Of a stretch of DNA of 64,000 bases, positions 42,445 to 52,223 are shown in pieces. The position numbers and the translations under genes were made by a program. The stretch comes from Leisingera daeponensis DSM 23529 (GTDB lineage Bacteria; Pseudomonadota; Alphaproteobacteria; Rhodobacterales; Rhodobacteraceae): NCBI RefSeq assembly GCF_000473145.1, contig NZ_KI421500.1:372225-436224 (forward strand), given 5' to 3'. The notes under the pieces were generated by a model that did no database searches, had not been told where the DNA came from, and saw nothing but the letters and a program-made list of their open reading frames with translations. Within the stretch, counting starts at the first letter, position 1. The number at the start of each line of letters is the position of its first letter.

Positions 42445-43779
42445 ATGACAGATCTCTATCAGTCGCAGCGGGCGATGCGGCAGATGCGCCGTCAGGCGAT
42501 GCAGCGCGGCGTGGTTGCGATTCTGGATGTGGGCAGTTCCAAGATCGCCTGCCTGGTGCTGCGGTTCGACGGGACCGGCCGCCTCAGCGAGGACGGCTCG
42601 ATCGGTGCGCTGGCCGGACAGTCCGGCTTTAGGGTGATCGGTGCGGCCACCACGCGGTCGCGCGGGGTGCAGTTCGGCGAGATCACCGCCATGCAGGAGA
42701 CCGAGCGCGCCATCCGCACCGCTGTGCAGGCGGCGCAGAAGATGGCAGAGGTGCGGGTCGACCACGTGATCGCCTGCTTCTCCGGCGCCAATCCGCGTTC
42801 TTACGGTCTGGACGCGGCGCTGGACCTTGAAGGCCAGGTGGTCTCGGAACATGAGGTCGCCCAGGTGCTGGCCGCCTGCGAGGTGCCGGAATACGGCGCG
42901 GGCCGCGAGGTGCTGCACGCGCAGCCGGTAAACTTCGCGCTGGACAACCGCTCCGGCCTGGCCGATCCGCGCGGCCAGATGGGGCAGACCCTGGCGGTCG
43001 ACATGCACATGCTGACGGTCGATGCCATCGCGGTGCAGAACCTGGTGCGCTGCATTCAGCGCTGCGACCTGGAACTGGCGGGGATTGCGTCCTCGGCCTA
43101 TGTCTCCGGCTTCTCGGCGCTGGTCGAGGATGAGCAGGAACTGGGCGCGGCCTGCATCGACATGGGCGGCGGCTCCACCTCGATCTCGATTTTCATGAAG
43201 AAGCACATGATCTATGCCGACGCGGTGCGTCTGGGCGGCGATCACATCACCAGCGACATTTCGATGGGTCTTGGGGTGCCGCTGTCCAATGCGGAGCGGA
43301 TCAAGACCTTTTGCGGCGGCGTCCATGCCACCGGTGCCGACGACCGCGACATGATCGACATCGGCGGCGATACCGGCGACTGGGAGCATGACCGCCGCAC
43401 CGTCAGCCGGGCGGAGCTGATCGGCATCATGCGCCCCCGCGTCGAGGAGATCCTGGAGGAGGTGCGGGCACGGCTGGATGCGGCCGGGTTCGAATACCTG
43501 TCCAGCCAGCAGATCGTGCTGACTGGCGGCTCCAGCCAGATCATGGGGCTGGACGGGCTGGCGAGCCGGATCCTGGGCCAGCAGGTGCGCCTGGGCCGGC
43601 CCCTGCGGGTGCACGGCCTGCCGCAATCGGCAACCGGGCCGGGCTTTGCCTCCGCCGTGGGGCTGTGCCTGTTTGCGGCTCATCCGCAGGACGAGTGGTG
43701 GGATTTCGACATGCCCGCCAGCCGCCATCCGGCCGGCACGCTGGGCCGCGCCGTGCGCTGGTTCCGCGACAACTGGTGA
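42445..43779 (+). CDS. ftsA: Cell division protein FtsA
   Basis: A 444-residue actin-fold ATPase that tethers FtsZ to the membrane. The phosphate loop is AILDVGSSKIACLVLRF, the 1C subdomain follows, then CIDMGGGSTSISIF and VLTGGSSQIMGLDGLASRIL. The C-terminal amphipathic helix (RAVRWFRDNW) is the membrane anchor. An N-terminal basic extension of about 20 residues is usual in roseobacters. It follows ftsQ by one base; a 370-base gap with a CtrA box precedes ftsZ. Confidence 0.96.
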   Translation: MTDLYQSQRAMRQMRRQAMQRGVVAILDVGSSKIACLVLRFDGTGRLSEDGSIGALAGQSGFRVIGAATTRSRGVQFGEITAMQETERAIRTAVQAAQKMAEVRVDHVIACFSGANPRSYGLDAALDLEGQVVSEHEVAQVLAACEVPEYGAGREVLHAQPVNFALDNRSGLADPRGQMGQTLAVDMHMLTVDAIAVQNLVRCIQRCDLELAGIASSAYVSGFSALVEDEQELGAACIDMGGGSTSISIFMKKHMIYADAVRLGGDHITSDISMGLGVPLSNAERIKTFCGGVHATGADDRDMIDIGGDTGDWEHDRRTVSRAELIGIMRPRVEEILEEVRARLDAAGFEYLSSQQIVLTGGSSQIMGLDGLASRILGQQVRLGRPLRVHGLPQSATGPGFASAVGLCLFAAHPQDEWWDFDMPASRHPAGTLGRAVRWFRDNW

Positions 43780-43838
43780 TCCTGAATTCAATTCCGCCAC
43801 CATGGTCAAAGAGGGCGTGACAGCGCCGGAAGGACCCG

Positions 43839-43875
43839 TTAAGTTGTTCTTAACGTCCGCGAAAAGCGGCGATTC
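43839..43875. promoter_or_regulatory. CtrA-type box and GANTC site upstream of ftsZ
   Basis: TTAA (43839-43842), seven bases, TTAA (43850-43853) is a perfect CtrA consensus, within the palindrome CGTTAAG/CTTAACG. A GANTC site (GATTC) lies at 43871. In Caulobacter CtrA represses ftsZ from a comparable position. Regulation is inferred from motif only. The rest of 43780-44150 holds no gene; a -10-like CTAGGG near 43988 is a weak promoter candidate. Confidence 0.6.
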
Positions 43876-44150
43876 AGCAGGCCGGGCAGTGGCCAGCCAG
43901 ATACCAGACAGACCTTCTCCCGCACTCGGCGACGTGCGGGCGCTGCCGCTTTGTTGTGTGTGGCTTGTGCTTGAACCGCAATATCTGCTAGGGACGGCGA
44001 AATACCGCGATTTGGTCTTAGAATGAGACCTTATTTTGTGGCACAAAGTGCTTTTTGGGATGACGAAACATCCCCTGCGCGGTAAGATTATGGTGAATAG
44101 GACAGGAACAAGCCCTTTGCGGGAGGGCGGGTAACACAGGCGGTAAGAGC

Positions 44151-45845
44151 ATGACGTTGAATCTTTCGATGCCCGGGCAGGAAGAGTTGAAGCCGAAGAT
44201 CACAGTGTTTGGTGTCGGCGGGGCCGGCGGCAACGCTGTCAACAACATGATCGAGAAGGAATTGGACGGCGTTGAATTCGTCGTCGCCAATACCGACGCG
44301 CAGGCACTGCAGCAGAGCGCGGCCAAGGCCCGCATCCAGCTGGGTGTGAAAGTGACCGAGGGTCTGGGCGCAGGCGCCCGCCCGCAGGTGGGCTCGGCCG
44401 CGGCTGAAGAAAGCATCGAGCAGATCGTCGACCATCTGGCCGGCGCGCATATGTGCTTCATCACCGCGGGCATGGGCGGCGGCACCGGCACCGGCGCGGC
44501 GCCGATCATCGCGCAGGCCGCGCGGGAACTGGGCGTTCTGACCGTCGGCGTCGTGACCAAGCCGTTCCAGTTCGAGGGCCTGAAGCGGATGCGCCAGGCC
44601 GAGGCCGGCGTCGAGAGCCTGCAGAAGGTGGTCGACACGCTGATCATCATTCCGAACCAGAACCTGTTCCGCCTCGCCAACGAGAAGACCACCTTCACCG
44701 AGGCGTTCTCGATGGCGGATGATGTGCTGTACCAGGGCGTCAAGGGCGTGACCGATCTGATGGTGCGCCCGGGCCTGATCAACCTCGACTTTGCCGACGT
44801 CCGCGCAGTGATGGACGAGATGGGCAAGGCGATGATGGGCACCGGCGAGGGCGAGGGCGAAGACCGCGCCGTGCAGGCCGCCGAGAAGGCGATCGCCAAC
44901 CCGCTGCTGGACGAGATCAGCCTCAAGGGCGCCAAGGGCGTGCTGATCAACATCACCGGCAGCCACGACCTGACCCTGTTCGAACTGGACGAGGCGGCCA
45001 ACCGCATCCGCGAGGAAGTGGACCCAGATGCCAACATCATCGTCGGCTCCACCCTGGACACCGGCATGGAAGGCCGGATGCGGGTCTCCGTCGTGGCCAC
45101 CGGCATCGACGCCACCGACGTGAACACCGATATGCCGGTGCCGCGCCGCCCGATGTCGGCGCCGCTGCGCCAGACCGTCACCGTCGAGGAAACCCGCGCC
45201 GCGCCGCTGGAACTGGAAACCCCGGTTGCAGCGCCGAGGGCCGCGGAGCCTGCGCCTGCGCCGCAAGCCGCAGAGGCCGCCACCCTGGAAGAGCCGTCGC
45301 TGTTTGAAGAGCTGAACGTGCAGCAGGCTGCTGCGCAAGAGCAGTCCGACGACATTTTCGAAGAGCCGGAGCAGATGGGCGACGACGGCCTGCCGCCGCC
45401 GGCCTATCGGCCGCAGGTGCCGGAATTCCGCCCGCAGGCGGATACCGCCAGCCAGCAGCCCGGCGTCTTTGTCGCGCCCAAGGCACCCGCTCCGGGCACC
45501 CCGTCGCCGCAGGCGCTGGAGCGCTTGCAGGCGGCTGCCCAGCGGGTTCAGCAGCCGCACGCCCAGCAGCCGCGCCAGGTGGCGCCGGTTGCGCCGGCAC
45601 CGCAGCAGCAGCATCAGCAGCAGCCCGAGGGGCAGCGCCGTTTTGGCCTCAATTCGCTGATCCACCGGATGACCGGAACCGCCGAAGCGCCCGCAGCCAA
45701 GCATCAGCCGCAGGCCGTGCGCCAGCAGCCCGCCATGCAGGCACCGGCCCCCTCGGCGCAGCCGCAGCAGGTCCAGGCGCAGCAGCCCGATCCCGACCAG
45801 GAACGCATCGAAATCCCCGCTTTCCTGCGCCGCCAGGCAAACTGA
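44151..45845 (+). CDS. ftsZ: Cell division GTPase FtsZ
   Basis: A 564-residue tubulin-like GTPase that forms the Z-ring. The core spans about 10-320, with the signature GGGTGTG at 109-115 ([15 protein letters not shown]), the start [12 protein letters not shown], and [11 protein letters not shown] in the synergy loop. A linker of more than 200 residues rich in Pro, Gln and Ala follows, ending in the conserved binding peptide [12 protein letters not shown] that contacts FtsA. The long linker is typical of alphaproteobacteria. It has its own regulatory region and a strong terminator. Confidence 0.98.
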   Translation: MTLNLSMPGQEELKPKITVFGVGGAGGNAVNNMIEKELDGVEFVVANTDAQALQQSAAKARIQLGVKVTEGLGAGARPQVGSAAAEESIEQIVDHLAGAHMCFITAGMGGGTGTGAAPIIAQAARELGVLTVGVVTKPFQFEGLKRMRQAEAGVESLQKVVDTLIIIPNQNLFRLANEKTTFTEAFSMADDVLYQGVKGVTDLMVRPGLINLDFADVRAVMDEMGKAMMGTGEGEGEDRAVQAAEKAIANPLLDEISLKGAKGVLINITGSHDLTLFELDEAANRIREEVDPDANIIVGSTLDTGMEGRMRVSVVATGIDATDVNTDMPVPRRPMSAPLRQTVTVEETRAAPLELETPVAAPRAAEPAPAPQAAEAATLEEPSLFEELNVQQAAAQEQSDDIFEEPEQMGDDGLPPPAYRPQVPEFRPQADTASQQPGVFVAPKAPAPGTPSPQALERLQAAAQRVQQPHAQQPRQVAPVAPAPQQQHQQQPEGQRRFGLNSLIHRMTGTAEAPAAKHQPQAVRQQPAMQAPAPSAQPQQVQAQQPDPDQERIEIPAFLRRQAN

Positions 45846-45865
45846 CGCATCACATATCACGTTGA

Positions 45866-45900
45866 AGAAAGCCGCCTTGGGGCGGCTTTCTTTGTTTTTT
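45866..45900 (+). terminator. Terminator of ftsZ
   Basis: Perfect 10-bp stem GAAAGCCGCC/GGCGGCTTTC, loop TTGG, then TTTGTTTTTT. Strong factor-independent terminator, so lpxC needs its own promoter in 45901-46056, where two GTTACA copies and an AT-rich stretch are seen. Confidence 0.92.
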
Positions 45901-46056
45901 ATCAAGGGTTTATATGAACCTGAGCGGCGTTTTGCCTATCTGTTACAGCCATGTTTCAAACCGTTACAAAGATTGAGTTGTAGGATTTTTTCCAAAACCT
46001 TAACTCTCTTTCGCAACACGGCCCGGGAGGCCGGACATGGTGAAAAGAGGCACAAC

Positions 46057-46992
46057 GTGCAGAATACGCTCAAGGCATCGGTGGCATTTGAAGGGGTCGG
46101 CCTGCATTCCGGCAAGCCCGCCCGCATGACCCTGAACCCGGCTCCGGCAGGGCATGGGATCGTGTTCAAACGCACCGACATTGCATTGGGCAACACCGTG
46201 GTTCCGGCGCGCTGGGACCTGGTCGAGCGCAGCCCGCTCTGCACCCGGCTGGTCAACACCTCCGGCGTCAGCGTCTCCACCGTTGAGCATATCATGGCGG
46301 CCCTGGCCGGCTGCGGCGTGCATAATGCGCTGATCGAGATCGACGGCCCCGAAGTGCCGATCGTGGATGGCTCCTCGGCGCCGTTTGTGCGCGGCATCAT
46401 GAAGTATGGCGTGCAGCGCCAGGGCGTGCCGGCCACCGCGTTTGAGGTGCTGAAGCCGGTGACGGTCGAGAAGGACGGCGCCCGCGCCACCCTGCTGCCG
46501 TCGGACCGGCTGACCATCGAATTCCACATCGACTTTGCCGAGGCCGGCATCGGCCGCCAGAGCAAGGTTCTGGACATGCGCAACGGCAGCTTTGCGCGCG
46601 AGCTGTGCGACAGCCGCACCTTCTGCCGCCAGGCGGATGTTGAAACCATGCAGGCCAACGGTCTGGCCCTGGGCGGTGTTCCGGGCGAGAACGCGGTTGT
46701 GTTTGACGGGGACCGTGTCGAGAGCGGCGCGGGCCTGCGCCACTCGGATGAGCCGGTACGCCACAAGATGCTGGACGCCCTGGGCGATCTGGCACTGGCC
46801 GGGGGGCCGATCTTGGGGCGCTACGTTGGCGAGCGCGCGGGGCACGCGCTGACCAACACCTTGCTGCGGGCCCTGTTTGCGGAGCCCGGCGCGGTTCGGG
46901 CCGTCGCCTGCGATGCGGCGATGACTGCGCGGCTTCCGGGGCAGGGGCTGATCTGGTCGGAAATTCCGTCGGAACAGCGCCGCGTGGCATAA
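46057..46992 (+). CDS. lpxC: UDP-3-O-acyl-N-acetylglucosamine deacetylase LpxC
   Basis: A 311-residue zinc deacetylase, the first committed step of lipid A synthesis. Motifs include the start LKASVAFEGVGLHSGKPA, STVEHIMAALAGCGVHNA with the zinc His, the EIDGPEVPIVDGSS region, HKMLDALGDLAL and GHALTNTLLRALF with the catalytic His. The start is GTG 46057, with AAAAGAGG upstream. It closes the dcw series, as in most Gram-negatives, and ends at its own terminator. Confidence 0.96.
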   Translation: MQNTLKASVAFEGVGLHSGKPARMTLNPAPAGHGIVFKRTDIALGNTVVPARWDLVERSPLCTRLVNTSGVSVSTVEHIMAALAGCGVHNALIEIDGPEVPIVDGSSAPFVRGIMKYGVQRQGVPATAFEVLKPVTVEKDGARATLLPSDRLTIEFHIDFAEAGIGRQSKVLDMRNGSFARELCDSRTFCRQADVETMQANGLALGGVPGENAVVFDGDRVESGAGLRHSDEPVRHKMLDALGDLALAGGPILGRYVGERAGHALTNTLLRALFAEPGAVRAVACDAAMTARLPGQGLIWSEIPSEQRRVA

Positions 46993-47021
46993 GGCAGAAA
47001 ACCAGGAACGAGCGGACAACT

Positions 47022-47053
47022 GGCCCGGGACCCCCTTGTCCCGGGTCTTTTCC
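47022..47053 (+). terminator. Terminator of lpxC
   Basis: Perfect 8-bp stem CCCGGGAC/GTCCCGGG with loop CCCCTT, followed by TCTTTTCC. Confidence 0.8.
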
Positions 47054-47231
47054 TGCGGCGGGAAGGGCGGCGCCGGGGGCGTGCCTTCCCGTACAGCCTT
47101 GACCGCAGGCCGCTTTCTCTGCCAAGTGAGCGCGGAAGTGGCGAAAGGCGTTTTGCGCGCCATTCGAATGTGCTAGAGACGGCATAACCGGGGCGGACAC
47201 CCGTAAGTCAATGACGGTGAGGTTAGGCACT

Positions 47232-48080
47232 ATGAGCGGCATCAGGGCAGGAGCCAGAACCCTCGGCGCGGTCGTTCTGATGGCGGCGCTAGCGGGCTGC
47301 GGCGGCGATGGCGGCGCGGTCAAGCGCGGCGACTCGGTCGAGGCCTATTCCCCCGATCAGATCTATGAACGCGGCGAGTTCGAGCTGGCCAACCGGCGGC
47401 CCAAGGATGCGGTTTATTACTTCGCCGAGATCGAACGCCTGTACCCCTATTCCGAATGGGCGAAACAGGCGGTGATCATGCAGGCCTTTGCCTATCACTC
47501 CACCCGCGATTACGAGAACAGCCGCGCCGCTGCGCAGCGGTTCATCGACTTTTACCCGGCGGATGAGGATGCGGCCTATGCCCAGTATCTGCTGGCGCTG
47601 AGCTATTACGACCAGATCGACGAAGTGGGCCGCGACCAGGGCCTGACCTTCCAGGCGCTGCAGGCGCTGCGCACGGTGATCGAGGTCTATCCGGACAGCC
47701 AGTACGCCACCTCGGCGATCCTGAAATTCGACCTGGCCTTCGACCACCTGGCAGGCAAGGAGATGGAGATCGGGCGCTACTATCTGCGCCGCGGCCACTA
47801 CACCTCTGCAATCAACCGCTTCCGGGTGGTGGTGGAGGAGTTCCAGACCACCAGCCACACGCCGGAGGCGCTGCACCGGCTGGTCGAGGCCTATCTGTCG
47901 CTGGGCCTGACTGCCGAGGCGCAGACCGCCGCGGCGATCCTGGGGCACAACTTCCAGTCCACGGAATGGTATGAGGACAGCTACCGGCTGCTGACCGCGC
48001 AGGGGCTCAAGCCCAAGGACCGCGGCGGCAACTGGCTGAGCCAGATCTACCGGCAGACGGTGAAAGGGCAGTGGCTGTAA
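47232..48080 (+). CDS. bamD: Outer membrane assembly lipoprotein BamD
   Basis: A 282-residue lipoprotein of the BAM complex, which inserts beta-barrel proteins in the outer membrane. A signal peptide ends in the lipobox LAGC, and five TPR-like repeats follow (YERGEFELANRRPKDAVYYFAEIERLYPYSEWAKQA, AAAQRFIDFYPADEDA, and so on), including the family motif RGHYTSAINRFRVVVEEFQTTSHTPEALHRLVEAY when read in parts. The ATG at 47232 has a GAGG site; one seven codons earlier would lengthen the signal peptide. recN follows after 27 bases. Confidence 0.93.
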   Translation: MSGIRAGARTLGAVVLMAALAGCGGDGGAVKRGDSVEAYSPDQIYERGEFELANRRPKDAVYYFAEIERLYPYSEWAKQAVIMQAFAYHSTRDYENSRAAAQRFIDFYPADEDAAYAQYLLALSYYDQIDEVGRDQGLTFQALQALRTVIEVYPDSQYATSAILKFDLAFDHLAGKEMEIGRYYLRRGHYTSAINRFRVVVEEFQTTSHTPEALHRLVEAYLSLGLTAEAQTAAAILGHNFQSTEWYEDSYRLLTAQGLKPKDRGGNWLSQIYRQTVKGQWL

Positions 48081-48107
48081 CGGCCGCTGCGGCAATGGGG
48101 CGGGGCT

Positions 48108-49757
48108 ATGCTGCGCGCGCTTGATATCCGCGATATCCTGATCATCGACCACCTGGAGCTGAACTTTCAGCCCGGGCTGAATGTGCTGACCGGCGAGACC
48201 GGGGCGGGCAAATCCATCCTTTTGGACAGCCTGGGCTTTGTGCTGGGCTGGCGCGGCCGCGCCGAGCTGGTGCGCCAAGGCGCCCGGCAGGGTGAGGTGC
48301 TGGCGGAGTTTGAGTTGGGCGCGGACCATCCGGCCCATGCGATCCTGAAAGAGGCCGGTCTGCCGGGCGGCGACAGCCTGATCCTGCGCCGGGTGAACAC
48401 TGCTGACGGGCGCAAGACCGCCTGGGTCAACGACCGCCGCTGCTCGGGTGAGGTGCTGCGGGCGCTGTCGGAAACCCTGGTGGAGCTGCACGGCCAGCAT
48501 GACGACCGCGGGCTGCTCAACCCGCGTGGCCATATGGCGCTGCTGGATCAGTATGCGGGCACCCAGCCGCTGCTGGCCTCGGTGCGGGCGGCCTGGGGCG
48601 CGGCGGCCAAGGCGCGCAAGACGGTGGCGGCCACCCGGGCCGCACTGGACGCCGTGCGGGCCGAGGAAGAGTTCCTGCGCCATGCGGTTGCGGAGCTGGA
48701 CAAGCTGGACCCGCAGCCGGGCGAGGATGAGACACTGGACACCCGCCGCCGCCAGATGCAGGCGGCTGAGCGCATCCGCGGCGATATTACCCGTGCCCAT
48801 GCCCTTCTCAGCGAAGGCGCCGAGACCGCCATGGGCGAGGCGCAGCGCTGGCTGGAGGGCGTCTCCGGCCGGGAAGACGATACCGGCCTGGATGAGCCGC
48901 TGGCGGCGCTGAGCCGCGCGATGATCGAGCTGGGCGATGCCCAGAGCGGGGTCGAGCGGGTGCTGGACAGCCTGGACTTCAACCCGGGCGAGCTGGAAGA
49001 CTGCGAGGAGCGGCTGTTCGCGATCCGCGCGCTGGCGCGCAAGCACGGCGTGCAGGCGGATGAGCTGGGCGGCTATGCCGAGACCCTGCGGGCCAAGCTG
49101 GCGGCGCTGGATGCGGGCGATCAGAACCTGGCCGATCAGGAAGCCGCGCTGAAGGCGGCAGAGGCAGCTTACGCGCAAGCCGCCAAGCAGCTGGGCGCCG
49201 TGCGCCGCCAGGGCGCCGCATCGCTGGACAAGGCGGTGATGGCGGAGCTGGCGCCGCTCAAGATGGAGCGCGCGGTGTTCGAGACCCGCATCACCACGGC
49301 AGAGCCGGGGCCGGATGGCACCGACGCGGTGGCCTTTACCGTCGCCACCAACCCCGGCGCCCCCGCGGGGCCGCTGAACAAGATCGCCTCCGGCGGGGAA
49401 CTCAGCCGCTTCCTGCTGGCGCTCAAGGTCTGCCTGCGCGGCGATGATGCCAGCAAGACGATGATCTTCGACGAGATCGACCGCGGTGTCGGCGGCGCCA
49501 CGGCGGATGCGGTGGGGCGCCGCCTGCGCAGCCTGGCCAGCGCAGGCCAGGTGCTGGTGGTCACCCACTCGCCGCAGGTGGCAGCCCTTGGCGGCCATCA
49601 CTGGCAGGTGCGCAAGCAGGTGGTGGATGGCATGACATTGTCACAGGTGGTGCCGCTGGATGGCACCGAGCGTGTGGATGAGCTTGCCCGGATGGTGTCC
49701 GGTGATACCATCACCAACGAGGCCCGCGCTGCGGCCCGCGCATTGCTGGCCGGATAA
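48108..49757 (+). CDS. recN: DNA repair ATPase RecN
   Basis: A 549-residue SMC-like protein used in double-strand break repair. Walker A is LTGETGAGKSILLDSLGFVLG; a coiled-coil region spans about 150-360; the signature KIASGGELSRFLLALKV and Walker B MIFDEIDRGVGGATADAVG are near the C-terminus, with VLVVTHSPQVAALGGHH. It lies 27 bases after bamD, an order shared with many alphaproteobacteria. Confidence 0.96.
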   Translation: MLRALDIRDILIIDHLELNFQPGLNVLTGETGAGKSILLDSLGFVLGWRGRAELVRQGARQGEVLAEFELGADHPAHAILKEAGLPGGDSLILRRVNTADGRKTAWVNDRRCSGEVLRALSETLVELHGQHDDRGLLNPRGHMALLDQYAGTQPLLASVRAAWGAAAKARKTVAATRAALDAVRAEEEFLRHAVAELDKLDPQPGEDETLDTRRRQMQAAERIRGDITRAHALLSEGAETAMGEAQRWLEGVSGREDDTGLDEPLAALSRAMIELGDAQSGVERVLDSLDFNPGELEDCEERLFAIRALARKHGVQADELGGYAETLRAKLAALDAGDQNLADQEAALKAAEAAYAQAAKQLGAVRRQGAASLDKAVMAELAPLKMERAVFETRITTAEPGPDGTDAVAFTVATNPGAPAGPLNKIASGGELSRFLLALKVCLRGDDASKTMIFDEIDRGVGGATADAVGRRLRSLASAGQVLVVTHSPQVAALGGHHWQVRKQVVDGMTLSQVVPLDGTERVDELARMVSGDTITNEARAAARALLAG

Positions 49758-49848
49758 CCTGCCGCAAAACCTGGCCGGGTGAGGGTTCTTTAACTGGCGT
49801 CATGGCAGTTGTAGGCCATTGATAACAAAAAAGACCCGCTGACAGGTT

Positions 49849-51531
49849 ATGGTGCAAGAAATCCGTTCGTCCCTTTCCGCAATCTCACTGCAATGGCTGG
49901 CCGGCCTGAAAGACATCTGGCGGGTGCTGCGCCATCGCGGCCCCAGCCAGTTCCAGTTCTGGCTGATCGCGCTTTTGATCGGTATCGCCGCGGGCTTTGC
50001 CGCACTGTTCTTCCGCAAGGGGATCGCGGCGCTGCAGGCCTGGGTCTATGGCGCGCCGGATGTGAATTACCTGCACAGCTTTGCGCAGGGGCTGCCCTGG
50101 TACGTTCTGGTGACGATTGCGGCGGGCGGCGGGCTGGTGGTCGGTCTGATCCTTGACCGCTTCACCCCGGACGGGCGGGTGCGCTCGGTCGCCGATGTGA
50201 TCGAGGGCGCGGCGCTGCACGACGGGCGCGTCGAGCAGCGGGAGGGGCTGGCCTCGGCGCTGGCGTCCTTCATCACCCTGTCGACCGGCGGTTCAACCGG
50301 GCGCGAGGGGCCGGTGGTGCATATGGCGGGGGTGATCTCCACCTGGGTCAGCAACCGGATCAATGCCGACGGCATCACCGGGCGGGACCTGTTGGGCTGT
50401 GCAGTGGCGGCGGCGGTGTCTGCCAGCTTCAACGCGCCAATTGCCGGCGCCCTGTTCGCGCTGGAGGTGGTGCTGCGCCACTTTGCGGTCAACGCCTTTG
50501 CGCCGATCGTCATCGCCTCGGTTGCGGGCACCGTGATCAACCGGCTGGAATACGGCGATGTCACCGAATTCACCCTGGCCACACCCGGCGCGCTGCAGTT
50601 TTACGTGGAGCTGCCGGCCTTCCTGATACTGGGGCTGATCTGCGGCCTGGTGGCGGTGGTCGAGATGCGGGCGATCTTCTTTGCCGACAAGGTGGGCAAC
50701 ACGGTGCAGGCGCGGCTGCGGCTGCCGCGCTGGCTGCGCCCGGCGGTCTCGGGCGCCATGCTGGGGGGGATCGCGGTCTGGTATCCGCATATCATCGGTG
50801 TCGGCTATGAGACCACGGTGCTGGCGCTGACCGGCGGGCTGCTGCTGGGGGAGGCGGTGATTTTCACCGTGGTCAAGACCGCCGCCGTGGCGATCACCAT
50901 GGGCGGGCGCATGGGCGGCGGGGTGTTCTCCCCCTCGCTGATGATCGGCGCGCTGACTGGGCTGGCCTTTGGCCTGATTGCGACCTCGGTGCTGCCGGAC
51001 GTGTCGGGCACCCACACGCTTTATGCCTTTGCCGGCATGGGGGCGGTGGCCGCCGCGGTGCTGGGCGCGCCGATCTCCACTACCCTCATCGTGTTCGAGC
51101 TGACCGGCGACTGGCAGATCGGCCTGGCGGTGATGGTCTCTGTCTCCATGTCCACCGCGCTGGCGTCGCGGCTGGTGGACCGCTCCTTCTTCCTGACCCA
51201 GCTGGAGCGGCGCGACATCCACTGCGCCGCCGGGCCGCAGGCCTATCTGCTGGCGCTGATCCGCGCGGGCGCCGTGATGCGGCCGATGGGGGACAGCCGC
51301 TGCGCCAGCCTGGAGGACTGCCAGAAGCTGGCTGACGAAGGGCTATGCATCCGCGCCTCCGCCTCGCTGGAGGCCGCGATGCCGGTGTTCGACCGCGCCG
51401 ACGTGCCCTATCTGCCGGTGATGATGGAGGAGGCCGGCACCGAAGAAATCATCGGCGCGCTTTACCACGTGGATGCGCTGAAGGCCTATAACCGCGCCCT
51501 GGCCGCAACCGCTGCCGAGGAGCACCGGTAA
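49849..51531 (+). CDS. CLC-type chloride channel/transporter
   Basis: A 560-residue membrane protein with the CLC fold (residues about 30-445), carrying chloride or other halides. The gate motif STGGSTGREGPVV holds Glu153, the external glutamate of exchangers; GGGVFSPSLMIGALTGLAFG is the second anion-site motif, and LGAPISTTLIVFELTGDWQI the third. The last 90 residues look like a reduced CBS region (LEDCQKLADEGLCIRASASLEAAMPVF). The ATG at 49849 has only a weak ribosome site. Symbol omitted because exchanger or channel mode cannot be decided. Confidence 0.92.
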   Translation: MVQEIRSSLSAISLQWLAGLKDIWRVLRHRGPSQFQFWLIALLIGIAAGFAALFFRKGIAALQAWVYGAPDVNYLHSFAQGLPWYVLVTIAAGGGLVVGLILDRFTPDGRVRSVADVIEGAALHDGRVEQREGLASALASFITLSTGGSTGREGPVVHMAGVISTWVSNRINADGITGRDLLGCAVAAAVSASFNAPIAGALFALEVVLRHFAVNAFAPIVIASVAGTVINRLEYGDVTEFTLATPGALQFYVELPAFLILGLICGLVAVVEMRAIFFADKVGNTVQARLRLPRWLRPAVSGAMLGGIAVWYPHIIGVGYETTVLALTGGLLLGEAVIFTVVKTAAVAITMGGRMGGGVFSPSLMIGALTGLAFGLIATSVLPDVSGTHTLYAFAGMGAVAAAVLGAPISTTLIVFELTGDWQIGLAVMVSVSMSTALASRLVDRSFFLTQLERRDIHCAAGPQAYLLALIRAGAVMRPMGDSRCASLEDCQKLADEGLCIRASASLEAAMPVFDRADVPYLPVMMEEAGTEEIIGALYHVDALKAYNRALAATAAEEHR

Positions 51532-51768
51532 GGCGCAGAAAGAGGTTGCCAGCAGCGCCTGCAGCCTTGGGGCTTCGGCCGCAGGGCAGGGCGCTGCGCT
51601 GCGTCTTCCGGCCTGCGCAAGGGGGAAACCGGCCTGGATCTTCCCCGCATCTGTGAGAAATCCGCTACAGGTAAATAGAAAGTTAAGAAGTGCATTGCCC
51701 TGCGGCTGAGCCTTCTACAACACTGCAACCAGGACATAGCAAGATTTACTCACTTCGGTAGGAAACTC

Positions 51769-51960
51769 ATGCGCAACTTCGAAATCGGCCCGCAAGAGGC
51801 TGGTGCGAAAAATAAGGCGAGCGAGCGGGAAAATGAACGGGCGGCCCTGGAAGCGGTGATCAACTACGCGATCCAATGCGCCCGGGAAACGGATATCCTT
51901 GGCGCAGGCGACGCGCTGGAGGAAGCCAGGCTGAATCTGAGCCGGGCCATTCTCACCTAG
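51769..51960 (+). CDS. Small hypothetical protein
   Basis: A 63-residue soluble, mostly helical protein that I do not recognise. It has an acidic and alanine-rich character (RENERAALEAVINYAIQCARETDILGAGDALEEARLNLSRAI), with no signal or membrane segment. AGGA lies five to six bases before the ATG, and the 237-base region before it is AT-richer than the surroundings, fitting a promoter. Probably a real small gene. Confidence 0.6.
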   Translation: MRNFEIGPQEAGAKNKASERENERAALEAVINYAIQCARETDILGAGDALEEARLNLSRAILT

Positions 51961-52117
51961 ACCTTATCTTTCGCAGAACCGCCGTATTGGCCTCCGCCCC
52001 CTGGGGGCAGAGGCGCTGCTGTGCCGCTGCGGCCGCGGCCGGCTTGCCGCGGGGCACGCCGCACCAGGCTCTGCCGCCTCCGCACCGCTACCAAGGCTCT
52101 GACGGAGCGCCGGCATG

Positions 52118-52146
52118 AAAACACCGGCGCCAGGGCGCCGGTGCGA
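52118..52146. terminator. Hairpin between convergent genes
   Basis: Stem CACCGGCGCC/GGCGCCGGTG with a two-base tip, A-run on the left (GAAAACACC), so it serves mainly the minus-strand DUF427 gene. No other feature was found in 51961-52223. Confidence 0.55.
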
Positions 52147-52223
52147 GCCGGATTGCAATCTGCATCTGAGACCGGACGCCCGCGCTGGCGGCGGCACAGG
52201 GCCGCCGGAGCCCGGCAGGCGGA

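Noticed and set aside
45541..45630. CAG-rich stretch as a microsatellite
   Set aside because: It is inside ftsZ and encodes the Gln-rich linker in frame.
47289..49601. Minus-strand open frame of 770 codons
   Set aside because: Antisense to bamD and recN, which have clear motifs.
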